The notes beneath the pieces are model-generated. The model did not search any database and had not been told where the DNA came from. It saw nothing but the letters and a program-made list of their open reading frames with translations. A program made the translations under genes and the position numbers. This document shows positions 35,260 through 43,724 of a stretch of 64,000 nt of DNA, one piece after another. The DNA comes from Variovorax sp. PCZ-1 (GTDB lineage Bacteria > Pseudomonadota > Gammaproteobacteria > Burkholderiales > Burkholderiaceae_C): the NCBI RefSeq assembly GCF_018413605.1, contig NZ_JAHCDN010000001.1, positions 930,001 to 994,000 of the forward strand. Reading direction: 5' to 3'. Position 1 is the stretch's first letter. Every line of letters starts with the position of its first letter.

Positions 35260-37107
35260 TCAAGGCTTCAACTGCATGGGCGCAGCATCGGCATACAGGG
35301 CTTCTACCAGGGCTGCGCGATGGTTGAGCACGGCGCGCTGATTGATCGAGCCTTTGTCGGTGATTTCGCCTTTGTCGATGTTCGGTGGATCGGTGAGCAC
35401 GACGGCGCGGGCGATTCGGCTGGCAGAACCAGTGGCTGTTGCTGCTTGGCTCGTGAGCATCTTTTGCATGGCCTCTTGCAGTTTGGGATGTGTTGCGACT
35501 TCAGAGTAGCTCGCTTCAGTTGGTAAGCCCAGTGTTTTTTTCGCGGGAATGAGCGCAGGGATGATCAGCGCGCCAACCTCACGCATGTTCAGGCCAGTGA
35601 TGACCACATCTTGAATGAAGGGCGCCCCAGCAGCAATCAGCTTGGCGCGCAGCGGGCCCACGCTCACGAAGGTGCCGGTGGAGAGTTTGAAATCTTCCGC
35701 CACGCGGCCATCGAATTTCAGGCCGAGATGGAAATTGCTTTCATCAATCCATTTCACAGCATCACCGGTGGAGAGGAAGCCTTCCTCGTCAAACGCTTCT
35801 TTGCTTGCTTCCGGATTTTTCCAGTAGCCGGGTGTGATGTTGGGGCCGCGATAGCGCACTTCTACTTTGTCGCCATGCTTGACGAGTTTGAGTTCAAGCC
35901 CTGCGGCAGGCAAACCAAGATCGCCCGCCTTGACATTCACATTGGTGACGAACAGGCCAAAGGGCGCGGATTCCGTCATGCCCAAGCCTGATGTCATCGG
36001 GATGCGATAGCCCAGCTCTTTTTCTTCGGATTCATAAAGCGAATCCCAAATCGGCTGAGCCAGCGCTGCGCCTGCGTAAAAAAACATGCGGCAGCGCGAG
36101 AGCAGATTTTTTCGCAGCGCGGCATTCGTCTTCATCTCGGTGGCGAGCATCTCAAAGCTGATCGGCACATCGTAATAAATCGTGGGCGCGATCTCGGTGA
36201 GATTGCGGATCGTCTCGCCAATAAGCTGTGGCGTGGGTTTGCCATCGTTGATGTAGAAGGTGCCGCCATGAAACAGCACGAGATAAAAATCATGGTTGCC
36301 GCCGAAGGTGTGATTCCACGGCGGCCAATCCACCAACACGGGCGGAATGTCAAAAATCGAAGGCATCGATTGATAAATCTGCTGCTGATTCGCGCAGATC
36401 ATGCGCTGCGTGTTGATCACCGCCTTGGGCAGCTTGGTGGAGCCGCTGGTGAAGAGAAATTTGACAATCGTGTCGCCATTGGTGGCTTGCATGGCAGCGT
36501 GGACGGCGGGTGTGACTTTTGTGGCAATTAATGAATCAAAAGCAATGGTTGCCGGCATAGAATCTGCGCGGAGTGCTATTGAATTTGTAGCAATTGGGAT
36601 GTCTTTGGAGACCGTCGCTTCAATCGCCTTGCCATACTTGGCGTAGTCGCTCGCGTACACGAGGCCAGGTGTGATGGTCTCCAGCACGTGGCGCAGCTTG
36701 CCGTAGTCTTGGCTCATCAGGCTATAGGCGGTGGAGACCGAGCAAAACGGAATACCCACTGTCATCGCGCCGAGCATGAGCAGGGCGTGTTCCAGGCTGT
36801 TTTCGCTGAGGATCGCGAGGGGTTTATCGACGCTCAGACCGTGATTAAGCAGGGCTTGGCCGATGGCTTGCGACTTTGCCCAAGCTTCGGCGTATGTGAT
36901 GTGAACCCATTCACCTTGAGCATTTCTGCGTGCCATCCAAGTCTGATCAGGGCGCTCTTTTGCCCAGTGAATGAGGCGATCCGTCATCCGCTCAGGATAG
37001 GCTTGCAGCGCTTGCTCAGCGCGCAAATACACGCAGCCATCGCGCTCTTCCTTCACGGCGCGCGTGATGCCGAATTCAAATTCGCGAAACTTGGGTGCGG
37101 CGCTCAT
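35260..37107 (-). CDS. Feruloyl-CoA synthetase-like AMP-dependent ligase
   Basis: 615 aa of the ANL family, with FLFTSGSTKLPKAVINTQRM, GLGMTESAPFGLF and a C-terminal Lys region. The sequence style (SENSLEHALLMLGAMTVGIPFCSVSTAYSL) fits feruloyl-CoA synthetases, which activate ferulate, p-coumarate or caffeate with CoA. Repeat A encodes residues 172-186 (NSIALRADSMPA), upstream of the P-loop in a variable segment. The crotonase gene precedes it by 8 nt in the same transcript. The ATG at 37107 is preferred over TTG at 37113. Confidence 0.88.
   Translation of the reverse strand: MSAAPKFREFEFGITRAVKEERDGCVYLRAEQALQAYPERMTDRLIHWAKERPDQTWMARRNAQGEWVHITYAEAWAKSQAIGQALLNHGLSVDKPLAILSENSLEHALLMLGAMTVGIPFCSVSTAYSLMSQDYGKLRHVLETITPGLVYASDYAKYGKAIEATVSKDIPIATNSIALRADSMPATIAFDSLIATKVTPAVHAAMQATNGDTIVKFLFTSGSTKLPKAVINTQRMICANQQQIYQSMPSIFDIPPVLVDWPPWNHTFGGNHDFYLVLFHGGTFYINDGKPTPQLIGETIRNLTEIAPTIYYDVPISFEMLATEMKTNAALRKNLLSRCRMFFYAGAALAQPIWDSLYESEEKELGYRIPMTSGLGMTESAPFGLFVTNVNVKAGDLGLPAAGLELKLVKHGDKVEVRYRGPNITPGYWKNPEASKEAFDEEGFLSTGDAVKWIDESNFHLGLKFDGRVAEDFKLSTGTFVSVGPLRAKLIAAGAPFIQDVVITGLNMREVGALIIPALIPAKKTLGLPTEASYSEVATHPKLQEAMQKMLTSQAATATGSASRIARAVVLTDPPNIDKGEITDKGSINQRAVLNHRAALVEALYADAAPMQLKP
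36550..36594 (-). repeat. Dispersed repeat A, copy 10 (inside feruloyl-CoA synthetase-like gene)
   Basis: Plus strand: GCCGGCATAGAATCTGCGCG then GAGTGCTATTGAATTTGTAGCAA with an intact stem. Read in the forward sense by the gene as NSIALRADSMPA. Confidence 0.92.
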
Positions 37108-37114
37108 ATTCAAC

Positions 37115-37903
37115 TCAGCTTGCCTTCACCTTCGGGCCACGACCATCCAAAAACTCTTGCACCCGAGCTTGCGCCTCTGGAGCCGTTTCCACTACGGATG
37201 CCATGAGTGATTCCATCAATAGCCCGTGATCTGCCGGAATTTCGGTGATGCGTGGCAGCGCTTGAATCAAAGCGTAATTCGTCATCGGTGCATTCGTCGC
37301 AATGCGCTGAGCCAGTTCCATGGCTTTCGCCACAGCGCCGCCTGCTGGCACGAGATACTGCGCAAAGCCAACGGGCACAGCTTCTGCGGCTTTGTACACT
37401 CGACCTGTGAGCATCATGTCGAGCATGCGATGCGTTCCAATCAACTTAGGCGCGCGCACCGAGCCACCGCCGCCCACGAAGATACCGCGAGCACCTTCGG
37501 GGAAGGCGAAAAAAGCCGTTTCATCTGCCACGCGAATATGGCAAGTCGCCGCCAGCTCCATGCCGCCGCCCACGCATGCGCCGTGAATCGCCGCAACGAT
37601 GGGTCGTGTGCCTTTTTCCATTTGGTCAAACACCCGATGCCATTGGCGCGAATGGTGCAAGCCTTCCACGCTCGTGCGCCCTTTGATCTCGCTCAAATCC
37701 AAGCCTGCGCAAAAATGATCGCCTTGCCCAGAGATGACGACAGCTCGGCAGCTCTCTGGCAAAGCCGCAAAGGCTGCTTCAATCGCAAGGATCACGCTAT
37801 CGGAAATCGCATTGCGCTTATGCGGGCGCTCAATGCGGATGTGCGCGACTGCGCCTTCGTGAGTGGTGGAAATTTCAGACATGGTTTCAGGTGATCGATT
37901 CAT
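37115..37903 (-). CDS. Enoyl-CoA hydratase/isomerase family protein (crotonase fold)
   Basis: 262 aa. The oxyanion hole loops are QGDHFCAGLDLSEI and GACVGGGMELAATCHIRVAD; the active-site region is FPEGARGIFVGGGGSVRAPKLIG. With the feruloyl-CoA synthetase next to it, the likely substrate is a hydroxycinnamoyl-CoA, cut either by a hydratase-lyase reaction to vanillin-type aldehyde or by a beta-oxidation-like route. I cannot decide between them, and no vanillin dehydrogenase is present in the window. The ATG at 37903 or at 37882 may be the start. Confidence 0.87.
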   Translation of the reverse strand: MNRSPETMSEISTTHEGAVAHIRIERPHKRNAISDSVILAIEAAFAALPESCRAVVISGQGDHFCAGLDLSEIKGRTSVEGLHHSRQWHRVFDQMEKGTRPIVAAIHGACVGGGMELAATCHIRVADETAFFAFPEGARGIFVGGGGSVRAPKLIGTHRMLDMMLTGRVYKAAEAVPVGFAQYLVPAGGAVAKAMELAQRIATNAPMTNYALIQALPRITEIPADHGLLMESLMASVVETAPEAQARVQEFLDGRGPKVKAS

Positions 37904-37969
37904 TCGTTAATTTAATGAAATACAAAGGATATCGAATCAGTGATAACCCTTTAAAATACCATTGCATGC

Positions 37970-37988
37970 TTGACTAACAGTTAGTTAA
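37970..37988. promoter_or_regulatory. MarR-type operator palindrome
   Basis: TTGACTAACAGTTAGTTAA, arms of 9 nt with 8 matching around a central A. It lies 17 nt before the marR start and in the divergent promoter region of the crotonase gene, a standard position for autoregulation and control of the catabolic genes. Confidence 0.72.
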
Positions 37989-38004
37989 ACTAAATAATAA
38001 GCTG

Positions 38005-38436
38005 ATGAGTCTTTCCCAGATCATGGGCTACCAAATCACTCGCGCTAACCTTGTGGCGCTGGAGTTTTTCGCGCGCGACGTGGAGAAAGAATTTGATCTG
38101 CGTCCGGTGGAATACACCATTCTGCAGCTCGTGCGCGAGGGCTTGTGCACCACACCGAGCCAGCTCGCCAAGGAGTTGGCTATCACGCCGCCAAGCATGT
38201 CTGTGTGGCTGGATAAGCTCTCAGCGCGCAAGCTGCTCTCGCGCAGCAAAAGTGTGTCTGACGGTCGCGCCAGCCAAGTGCAGCTCACAGCCAGTGGCAC
38301 GCGTCTGATCACCCAAGCGCATGAAGCCTTGCTCAAAAGCGAGCAGCGTATGCTTTCAGTGCTGAGCGCAGGGGAGCGGGTGATGCTGCATGAAATACTG
38401 CAAAAATTAAGCAAAATAGAGCATTCGCCGGCATAA
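38005..38436 (+). CDS. MarR family transcriptional regulator
   Basis: 143 aa with a winged helix: EYTILQLVREGLCTTPSQLAKELAITPPSMSVWLDKLSARKLLSRSKSVSDGRASQVQLTASG. It is divergent from the crotonase/feruloyl-CoA synthetase genes. MarR proteins in this setting (FerR/FerC/CouR type) are repressors released by hydroxycinnamoyl-CoA; the same control is inferred here. The stop codon TAA lies inside a copy of repeat A (38427-38468). Confidence 0.9.
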   Translation: MSLSQIMGYQITRANLVALEFFARDVEKEFDLRPVEYTILQLVREGLCTTPSQLAKELAITPPSMSVWLDKLSARKLLSRSKSVSDGRASQVQLTASGTRLITQAHEALLKSEQRMLSVLSAGERVMLHEILQKLSKIEHSPA

Positions 38437-38468
38437 AATCTGCGCAGAGTGCTATTAAATCAGGAGCA
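38427..38468 (-). repeat. Dispersed repeat A, copy 11 (marR end / amidohydrolase leader)
   Basis: GCCGGCATAAAATCTGCGCAG then AGTGCTATTAAATCAGGAGCA. It gives marR its stop codon, and its decayed tail contains the AGGAG of the next gene. Confidence 0.9.
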
Positions 38469-38471
38469 TTG

Positions 38472-39335
38472 ATGAAGACGCAAGACTTGGTAGCAATTGA
38501 CATACACACCCATTTGGAAGTGTCATGCCGTAACCCGTTTGACAACTATGGCGAAGAATACGACCGCGCGGCAGACAAGTATTTCAAAAATGCCAAACGC
38601 CCGACGATGCAGGAGACGATTGATTACTACCGTGAGCGAAAAATCGGTTTCGTGAATTTCACTGTGGATGCAGAGAGCAATCTTGGCCGTACGCGAATTA
38701 CCAATGAAGAAATCGCCGATGCTGCAGCTGCGAATTCAGACATCATGATTGCCTTCGGCTCGATTGATCCGCACAAAGGCAAGATGGGCGCTAGAGAAGC
38801 GCGTCGCTTGGTCGAGAGCCACGGCGTGCGCGGCTTCAAGTTTCATCCCACCGTGCAAGGCTTCGAGCCAGCCGACAAAATGGCTTGGCCAATTTACGAG
38901 GTGATTGCGGAGCACAAGCTGCCAGCCATCTTTCACAGTGGTCACAGCGGTATTGGCTCAGGTATGCGTTGTGGCGGTGGTCTGCGTTTGCAAAACAGCA
39001 ATCCGATGTTGCTGGAGGATGTGGCGATTGCTTTCCCTGATATTCAAATCGTGATCGCTCACCCGAGCTGGCCTTGGCAAGACGAAGCGATTTCGCTGGC
39101 GATGCACAAGCCGAATATTTGGATCGACCTCTCAGGCTGGAGCCCTAAATACTTTCCACCTCAGCTCGTGCAATACGCTAACACCTTGCTCAAAGACCGC
39201 ATCTTGTTTGGCAGCGACTATCCACTCATCACGCCGGATAAGTGGATGAAGGATTTTCAGGAGGCTGGTTTTAAGGAGGCTGTGATGCCGGGGATTTTGA
39301 AAGATAACGCGATGCGGTTGCTTGGGTTGTCTTAG
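38472..39335 (+). CDS. Amidohydrolase family protein (ACMSD-like)
   Basis: 287 aa metal-dependent TIM-barrel. Visible ligands are HxH in DIHTHLE, His in FHSGHSG, His in IAHPSWPW and Asp in LFGSDYPL. This is the ACMSD/gamma-resorcylate decarboxylase branch, which includes decarboxylases and hydrolases of aromatic ring products. Its place beside the MarR regulator of the hydroxycinnamate genes suggests a role in aromatic catabolism, but the reaction is not known. AGGAG precedes the ATG at 38472. Confidence 0.85.
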   Translation: MKTQDLVAIDIHTHLEVSCRNPFDNYGEEYDRAADKYFKNAKRPTMQETIDYYRERKIGFVNFTVDAESNLGRTRITNEEIADAAAANSDIMIAFGSIDPHKGKMGAREARRLVESHGVRGFKFHPTVQGFEPADKMAWPIYEVIAEHKLPAIFHSGHSGIGSGMRCGGGLRLQNSNPMLLEDVAIAFPDIQIVIAHPSWPWQDEAISLAMHKPNIWIDLSGWSPKYFPPQLVQYANTLLKDRILFGSDYPLITPDKWMKDFQEAGFKEAVMPGILKDNAMRLLGLS

Positions 39336-39730
39336 CCAGTCGTCTTGACTCTTGGTTTGCTGGCTGGATCGCACTACCTGCACGCTTTGCTCCGTGTCCC
39401 CCGGTGGCGTTTAGTCTTAGTTTTTCTCCGGTAGATTGGTTTCGCCACCTCCTCCTATACCTACGCAAAACGCGCAGGTAGCGCGATCTTGCGAACGAAG
39501 TAGCGTTCATCGAAAGAAAGAAATCAAAGCGAGCACTAGTTGGCTTGTTGTCCGCCTTCGCTCGTTCGCAGCCATCAGCGTGGTGCATCCACCGCAGTGA
39601 GGTAAAGGAGGAGGCGGCGAAACCAGCTGGCCGAAGGAGAGCAGTGTTTATCGCCGCCGGGGGACACGAACGGAGGTGGGTGCGACGCGCTGATGGCGAG
39701 TTCAGTACAAAACGTCGAACATAGAGTAGC
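39336..39730. other. Non-coding region with a very long imperfect palindrome
   Basis: No gene is seen between the convergent amidohydrolase and dctM stops. Arms at about 39391-39456 and 39606-39674 are complementary over about 65 nt, including TGTCCCCCGG/CCGGGGGACA and GGTTTCGCCACCTCCTCC against GGAGGAGGCGGCGAAACC. About 150 nt lie between the arms. It may act as a bidirectional terminator or be a mobile palindromic element. Confidence 0.75.
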
Positions 39731-41056
39731 CTATTTAAACAAAACAGTAACTAGCCACAAACTGATCGCAGGAAACAGCAGCAGCAAGATCACACGAATC
39801 GCGTCCCATGCGAGGAAGGGGAACACACCTTTGTAAGTCTCGCCCATGGGCACTTCCTTGGCCATGTTGTTGACGACATACACATTCATGCCCACGGGTG
39901 GTGCAACCATGCCGATGCTCACGGTGGTGAGCACGAGAATGGCAAACCACAAAGCTTTGGCTTCGCGCTCCAAGCCCCACAGATCGAGCCCCATCACGGC
40001 GGGGAAGATCACAGGCAGCGTGAGCAGCAACATGGAGAGCTCATCCATCACGCAGCCGAGCAGCACATAGAGCAGCAAAATCGCCAGCACGATACTGAGA
40101 TCAGGAATGGGCAAACTCGACACCCAATCGGCCACCATCTTGGGCATTTCGGTGAGTGCGAGTGTGGAGTTCATCATGTCTGCGCCAAGGAAGATCATGA
40201 ACACCATCGCTGTGGTCTCTGCCGTGCCGATTAAGGAATTTTGAATGCCTTTGAGGTTCAGCTCACGTTTGGCGAGACCCACCACGAAGGTCATGAATGC
40301 ACCAATCGCAGCGCCTTCGGTGGGCGAGAAGATGCCGCCGTAAATTCCGCCGAAGACGACGATGAACACAAAGGCAATCGGCCAAATCGAGATGATGGCT
40401 GTGCCGCGCTGAGCCCAACTCGCGGGCTCGCTGGGCGTGGCCAGATCAGGCCGCGCGCGGCAATACAGCGCGATCACGATGATGTAGCCCAGCATGGCGA
40501 TAATGCCGGGGATCATCGCAGCTGCGAAGAGTTTGGCAATGTTTTGCTCGGTCAAGATCGCGTAGACGACCAGAGGGACGGAAGGGGGAATCAAGATACC
40601 CAGCGTGCCGCCCGTTGCGAGTGTGGCTGTGGATAAACGTCCGTGATAGCCATGCGCCTTCATCTCAGGGTAAGCCACTTGCGTGATTGTGGCGCAGGTG
40701 GCCACTGATGAGCCGCAGACTGCGCCGAACGCGCCTGCGCTCAAAATCGCCGCCATCGCTAAGCCGCCACGTACATGGCCCACGAACGAAGCCGCTGCGC
40801 GAAACAAATCGCGCGACAAGCCACCCTGCGTGGCGAATTGCCCCATCAGCAAGAAGAGGGGAATCACGCTCAGCTCATACACCGTGAGCCGCGCCACGGC
40901 ATTGGCTTTGAGCAAATTGAGTAGCGTGCTCCATTCGGTCATGGCCCAGTATCCCAGCACACCGGGGATGAACATGGCAGCTGCAATCGGGATGCGCAGT
41001 GCCATCAAGAGCAGCATGCCGCTGAACATCAACAAACCAATTTGTACGGCACTCAT
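39731..41056 (-). CDS. dctM: TRAP transporter large permease DctM
   Basis: 441 aa, about 12 membrane segments, DctM family. GTLGILIPPSVPLVVYAILTEQNIAKLFAAAMIPG and LGCVMDELSMLLLTLPVIFPAVMGLGLD-like segments are typical. It drives Na+ or H+-coupled uptake of a carboxylate delivered by the DctP protein. The start overlaps the dctQ end by 4 nt. Confidence 0.95.
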   Translation of the reverse strand: MSAVQIGLLMFSGMLLLMALRIPIAAAMFIPGVLGYWAMTEWSTLLNLLKANAVARLTVYELSVIPLFLLMGQFATQGGLSRDLFRAAASFVGHVRGGLAMAAILSAGAFGAVCGSSVATCATITQVAYPEMKAHGYHGRLSTATLATGGTLGILIPPSVPLVVYAILTEQNIAKLFAAAMIPGIIAMLGYIIVIALYCRARPDLATPSEPASWAQRGTAIISIWPIAFVFIVVFGGIYGGIFSPTEGAAIGAFMTFVVGLAKRELNLKGIQNSLIGTAETTAMVFMIFLGADMMNSTLALTEMPKMVADWVSSLPIPDLSIVLAILLLYVLLGCVMDELSMLLLTLPVIFPAVMGLDLWGLEREAKALWFAILVLTTVSIGMVAPPVGMNVYVVNNMAKEVPMGETYKGVFPFLAWDAIRVILLLLFPAISLWLVTVLFK

Positions 41057-41553
41057 GAGGACTCTCCTTGTAAAGCAGAGAGATCATTCCCCTTAAAGAG
41101 CAGTGCGGCTTGCGCAAACGCGACCACACCAGCAATCGCCAAACCGGGCGCGAGCGCCGCATAAGCCCACCACATCGGCAAGCTGATGATCATGCTGGTT
41201 TCGCCCGCTTCGCGCACCGCGAGCGCGCCTGCGCCTGTGCGCCAAGCCAGTAGGAAATACATCGCAACCAGCAGCAAGCAGCCCAAACCATCGAGCAGGG
41301 AGCGCTTGCGCCCAGAAATTTTTTGAGTGAAAAAATCCACAATGATGTTCGCTCCACGCCATTGACACCAAGGCAGACAGAGCGAAATCGCCAAAGCAAT
41401 CCCCATTTGCGTGATTTCGATATCGCCATTGATGGGGCTGTTGAAGATGGCGCGGCTGGCGACGCTGACGGTGGTCATCAGGCTGATCGCGAGCGCAACG
41501 AAAGCCCCAGCCAAGCCCATGACGTGGCTGATGTTTTTGAGAAAGGAAAGCAT
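41053..41553 (-). CDS. dctQ: TRAP transporter small permease DctQ
   Basis: 166 aa with four membrane helices. The conserved NSPINGDIEITQMGIALAISLCLPWCQWRGANIIVDFFTQKI segment fits DctQ. It links DctM and the periplasmic protein. The order on the minus strand is dctP-dctQ-dctM. Confidence 0.93.
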   Translation of the reverse strand: MLSFLKNISHVMGLAGAFVALAISLMTTVSVASRAIFNSPINGDIEITQMGIALAISLCLPWCQWRGANIIVDFFTQKISGRKRSLLDGLGCLLLVAMYFLLAWRTGAGALAVREAGETSMIISLPMWWAYAALAPGLAIAGVVAFAQAALLFKGNDLSALQGESS

Positions 41554-41612
41554 CGTGGAATGTAGAAAACAGTGTCTCTGACGCGCTGCGCCAGAGACAC
41601 GCCGTCAGCTGC

Positions 41613-42662
41613 TTATTTCTTCTTCAAAGTCGCGTTGTACTTCTTGGTCAAGTCTTTCGCGTCTTGCAGCATTTGCTTGCCGGGCAGGCCGCGCTTGTCC
41701 ATGTCGGCAACCCAATCGTCTTGCAGGCTGGCAGATGCTGCGATCCAGCGATCGGTTTCTTGCGCAGACACTTGGATGAAGGTGTTGCCACGATCGCGTG
41801 CAGATTTTTGACCCACGGCAGTGGCCTCGTCCCAGTAGCGACCAATGGTCTGAGAGAGCTCGGGGCCGCTGTTCTTGTCGATGATGGCTTTCAGATCAGC
41901 AGGCAGGCTGTCGTATTTGGCTTGGTTCATGCCGAAGATGAAGCCGGCGGTGAAGATGGCGGGGCGGCTGCGATCCATCTCAGTGTGAAAGCTGGAGACT
42001 TCTTGCAGCTTGAACGACGGGATGATTTCCCATGCGGTCAAGAAACCATCAATCGTGCCCTTGCTCATGGCATCAGCCACGGCAGGAATCGGCATGCCCA
42101 CTGGAGTGGCGCCGAGCTTGGCGAGCAAGCGAGACGACTGGCGGCTGGCCGCGCGAACCTTCAAACCTTTGAAATCTTCCAGCGTGCGAATGCGCTTGTA
42201 AGACGTGCTCAGGAAACCTGGGTCATGCACCCAAGTGGCGATCATCTTGGTGTTTTGAAATTCTTTGGTGGCGTATTTGCCGTAGTAGTCCCAGGCAGCG
42301 CGTGAGGCGGATTCTGCATTGAACGTCATGAAGGGCAGCTCGAAAGCTTCCATCACGGGGAAGCGGCCAGCGGTGTAGCCGGGCAGGGTGATCACGAGAT
42401 CGTCCACACCGTCTTTCATGCGGTCAAACATTTGCGCAGGTGTGCCGCCGCCAGAAACTGCGGGCAGCACTTGGCAGCGCATGCGGTTGTTCGATTCTTT
42501 GGCGATCTTGTCGCACCAAGGCTGCACCACGCGGGTGTGGCCCTGCGCCACGGTGGGCCACATGTGATGGAACTTGAGCACCACATCTTGTGCAGCAGCG
42601 GAAAAGCTGCAAGCGGCCAGCGCGGTGGCGGCTGCTAAATGTTGAAAACGAAAGCGTGTCAT
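41613..42662 (-). CDS. dctP: TRAP transporter solute-binding protein DctP
   Basis: 349 aa periplasmic protein with a Sec signal ending in AAAQ. The ligand region shows LKGLKVRAASRQSSRLLAKLGATPVGMPIPAVADAMSKGTIDG, where the family's conserved Arg (KVRAASRQ) contacts the substrate carboxylate. The neighbours vanA and vanB point to an aromatic acid such as vanillate as ligand; this is inferred. Confidence 0.93.
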   Translation of the reverse strand: MTRFRFQHLAAATALAACSFSAAAQDVVLKFHHMWPTVAQGHTRVVQPWCDKIAKESNNRMRCQVLPAVSGGGTPAQMFDRMKDGVDDLVITLPGYTAGRFPVMEAFELPFMTFNAESASRAAWDYYGKYATKEFQNTKMIATWVHDPGFLSTSYKRIRTLEDFKGLKVRAASRQSSRLLAKLGATPVGMPIPAVADAMSKGTIDGFLTAWEIIPSFKLQEVSSFHTEMDRSRPAIFTAGFIFGMNQAKYDSLPADLKAIIDKNSGPELSQTIGRYWDEATAVGQKSARDRGNTFIQVSAQETDRWIAASASLQDDWVADMDKRGLPGKQMLQDAKDLTKKYNATLKKK

Positions 42663-42722
42663 GGTTGTTGTCTCCTAGGGGTTGAAATGATGCGATGGTT
42701 CAATGTTAGTTGGCAATTCGGG

Positions 42723-43724
42723 TTAGCGAGTGCTTGATGTTGCGATAGCAGCTATCGCATCTGAGCGATAGGCGCTGTCGAGGGTGATGCGTCCACGCAC
42801 GCGCGAGACGCAGACGCAGATGTGTGTGTTGCTGTGTTTTTCATGCTCGCTGAAGAAAACATCGCGGTGTTCGATACTGCCGTCCAGCGCCAGCACCCTC
42901 ACTGCGCACAGGCCGCATTCTCCTTTTCGGCATCCGTACATGGCCGAGACGCCTTGCAACTCAAGCGCATCTAGCAAACTCATTTCGGGCGATACTTCAA
43001 ACGAAAGATCGTGTCGCGGCAAATTGACTTCGAAGGCGTGTTCTGCGCCAGCGCTGCCAAATGTTTCGAAGCGCAGTAGGGAAGGCGCACGATCTTGCTT
43101 GCCCCATGCCTCGCGCACCGAAGCGAGCATGCCTGCTGGGCCACAAACATAGGCTTGGGCGCCTGTGGGGAGTGCGGCGATCGCTGGTGAAAAATCAATA
43201 GCACTGCCTACGACCGTGTGCAAACGATCACCTAACAATCGCTTGAGATCATCATGAAAGGCCAGCTCTTGCGCATCTCTCGCGCCATAGATCATCTGAA
43301 AATTGGCGTAACGCAGCTTGAGTTGGCGTGCCATGCTGAGCAAAGGCGTGATGCCGATGCCTCCGGCAATCAGCAAATAAGCAGGTGCTTTCAAATCCAA
43401 ATGGAAATGATTCAGTGGCGCGCTGATCGAGAGTGCATCACCTTCTTGCAAACGCCACATGGCTTGTGAGCCACCGCGCCCCGGTTCAGCGCGCTTGACT
43501 GCGATGCTCAGCATGCCGGGTTCATCGCAGGGAAGCAAAGAATAATGTCGTGTCTGCAATTGGCCTTGCACGGGGATTTGCACTTGGATATGCGCGCCGG
43601 GTTGCCAGCTGTAGGCTGCGGGCGGAACATCAGCGGCCAAGCGTAGGCTGAATTCTCGAACCGTGGGGGTGATGTCGCGCAAATGCGCCACCTGTGCACT
43701 CATGCCAAGCGATGCGATCTTCAT
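42723..43724 (-). CDS. vanB: Vanillate O-demethylase-type oxidoreductase (VanB-like)
   Basis: 333 aa, phthalate dioxygenase reductase family: an FMN/FAD domain (RHYSLLPCD), an NAD domain (LLIAGGIGITPLLSMARQL) and a C-terminal plant-type [2Fe-2S] ferredoxin with GCRKGECGLCAVRV and a distal Cys. It passes electrons from NADH to the oxygenase VanA. Its start overlaps the gntR stop by 4 nt (ATGA), so the two are translationally coupled. Confidence 0.9.
   Translation of the reverse strand: MKIASLGMSAQVAHLRDITPTVREFSLRLAADVPPAAYSWQPGAHIQVQIPVQGQLQTRHYSLLPCDEPGMLSIAVKRAEPGRGGSQAMWRLQEGDALSISAPLNHFHLDLKAPAYLLIAGGIGITPLLSMARQLKLRYANFQMIYGARDAQELAFHDDLKRLLGDRLHTVVGSAIDFSPAIAALPTGAQAYVCGPAGMLASVREAWGKQDRAPSLLRFETFGSAGAEHAFEVNLPRHDLSFEVSPEMSLLDALELQGVSAMYGCRKGECGLCAVRVLALDGSIEHRDVFFSEHEKHSNTHICVCVSRVRGRITLDSAYRSDAIAAIATSSTR

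Noticed and set aside
42742-42758. GCGATAGC-A-GCTATCGC palindrome at the end of vanB as another repeat A copy
   Set aside because: It lacks the CTGCGCAG and TATGCCGG core and encodes part of an Ala/Ile run, so it may be chance.
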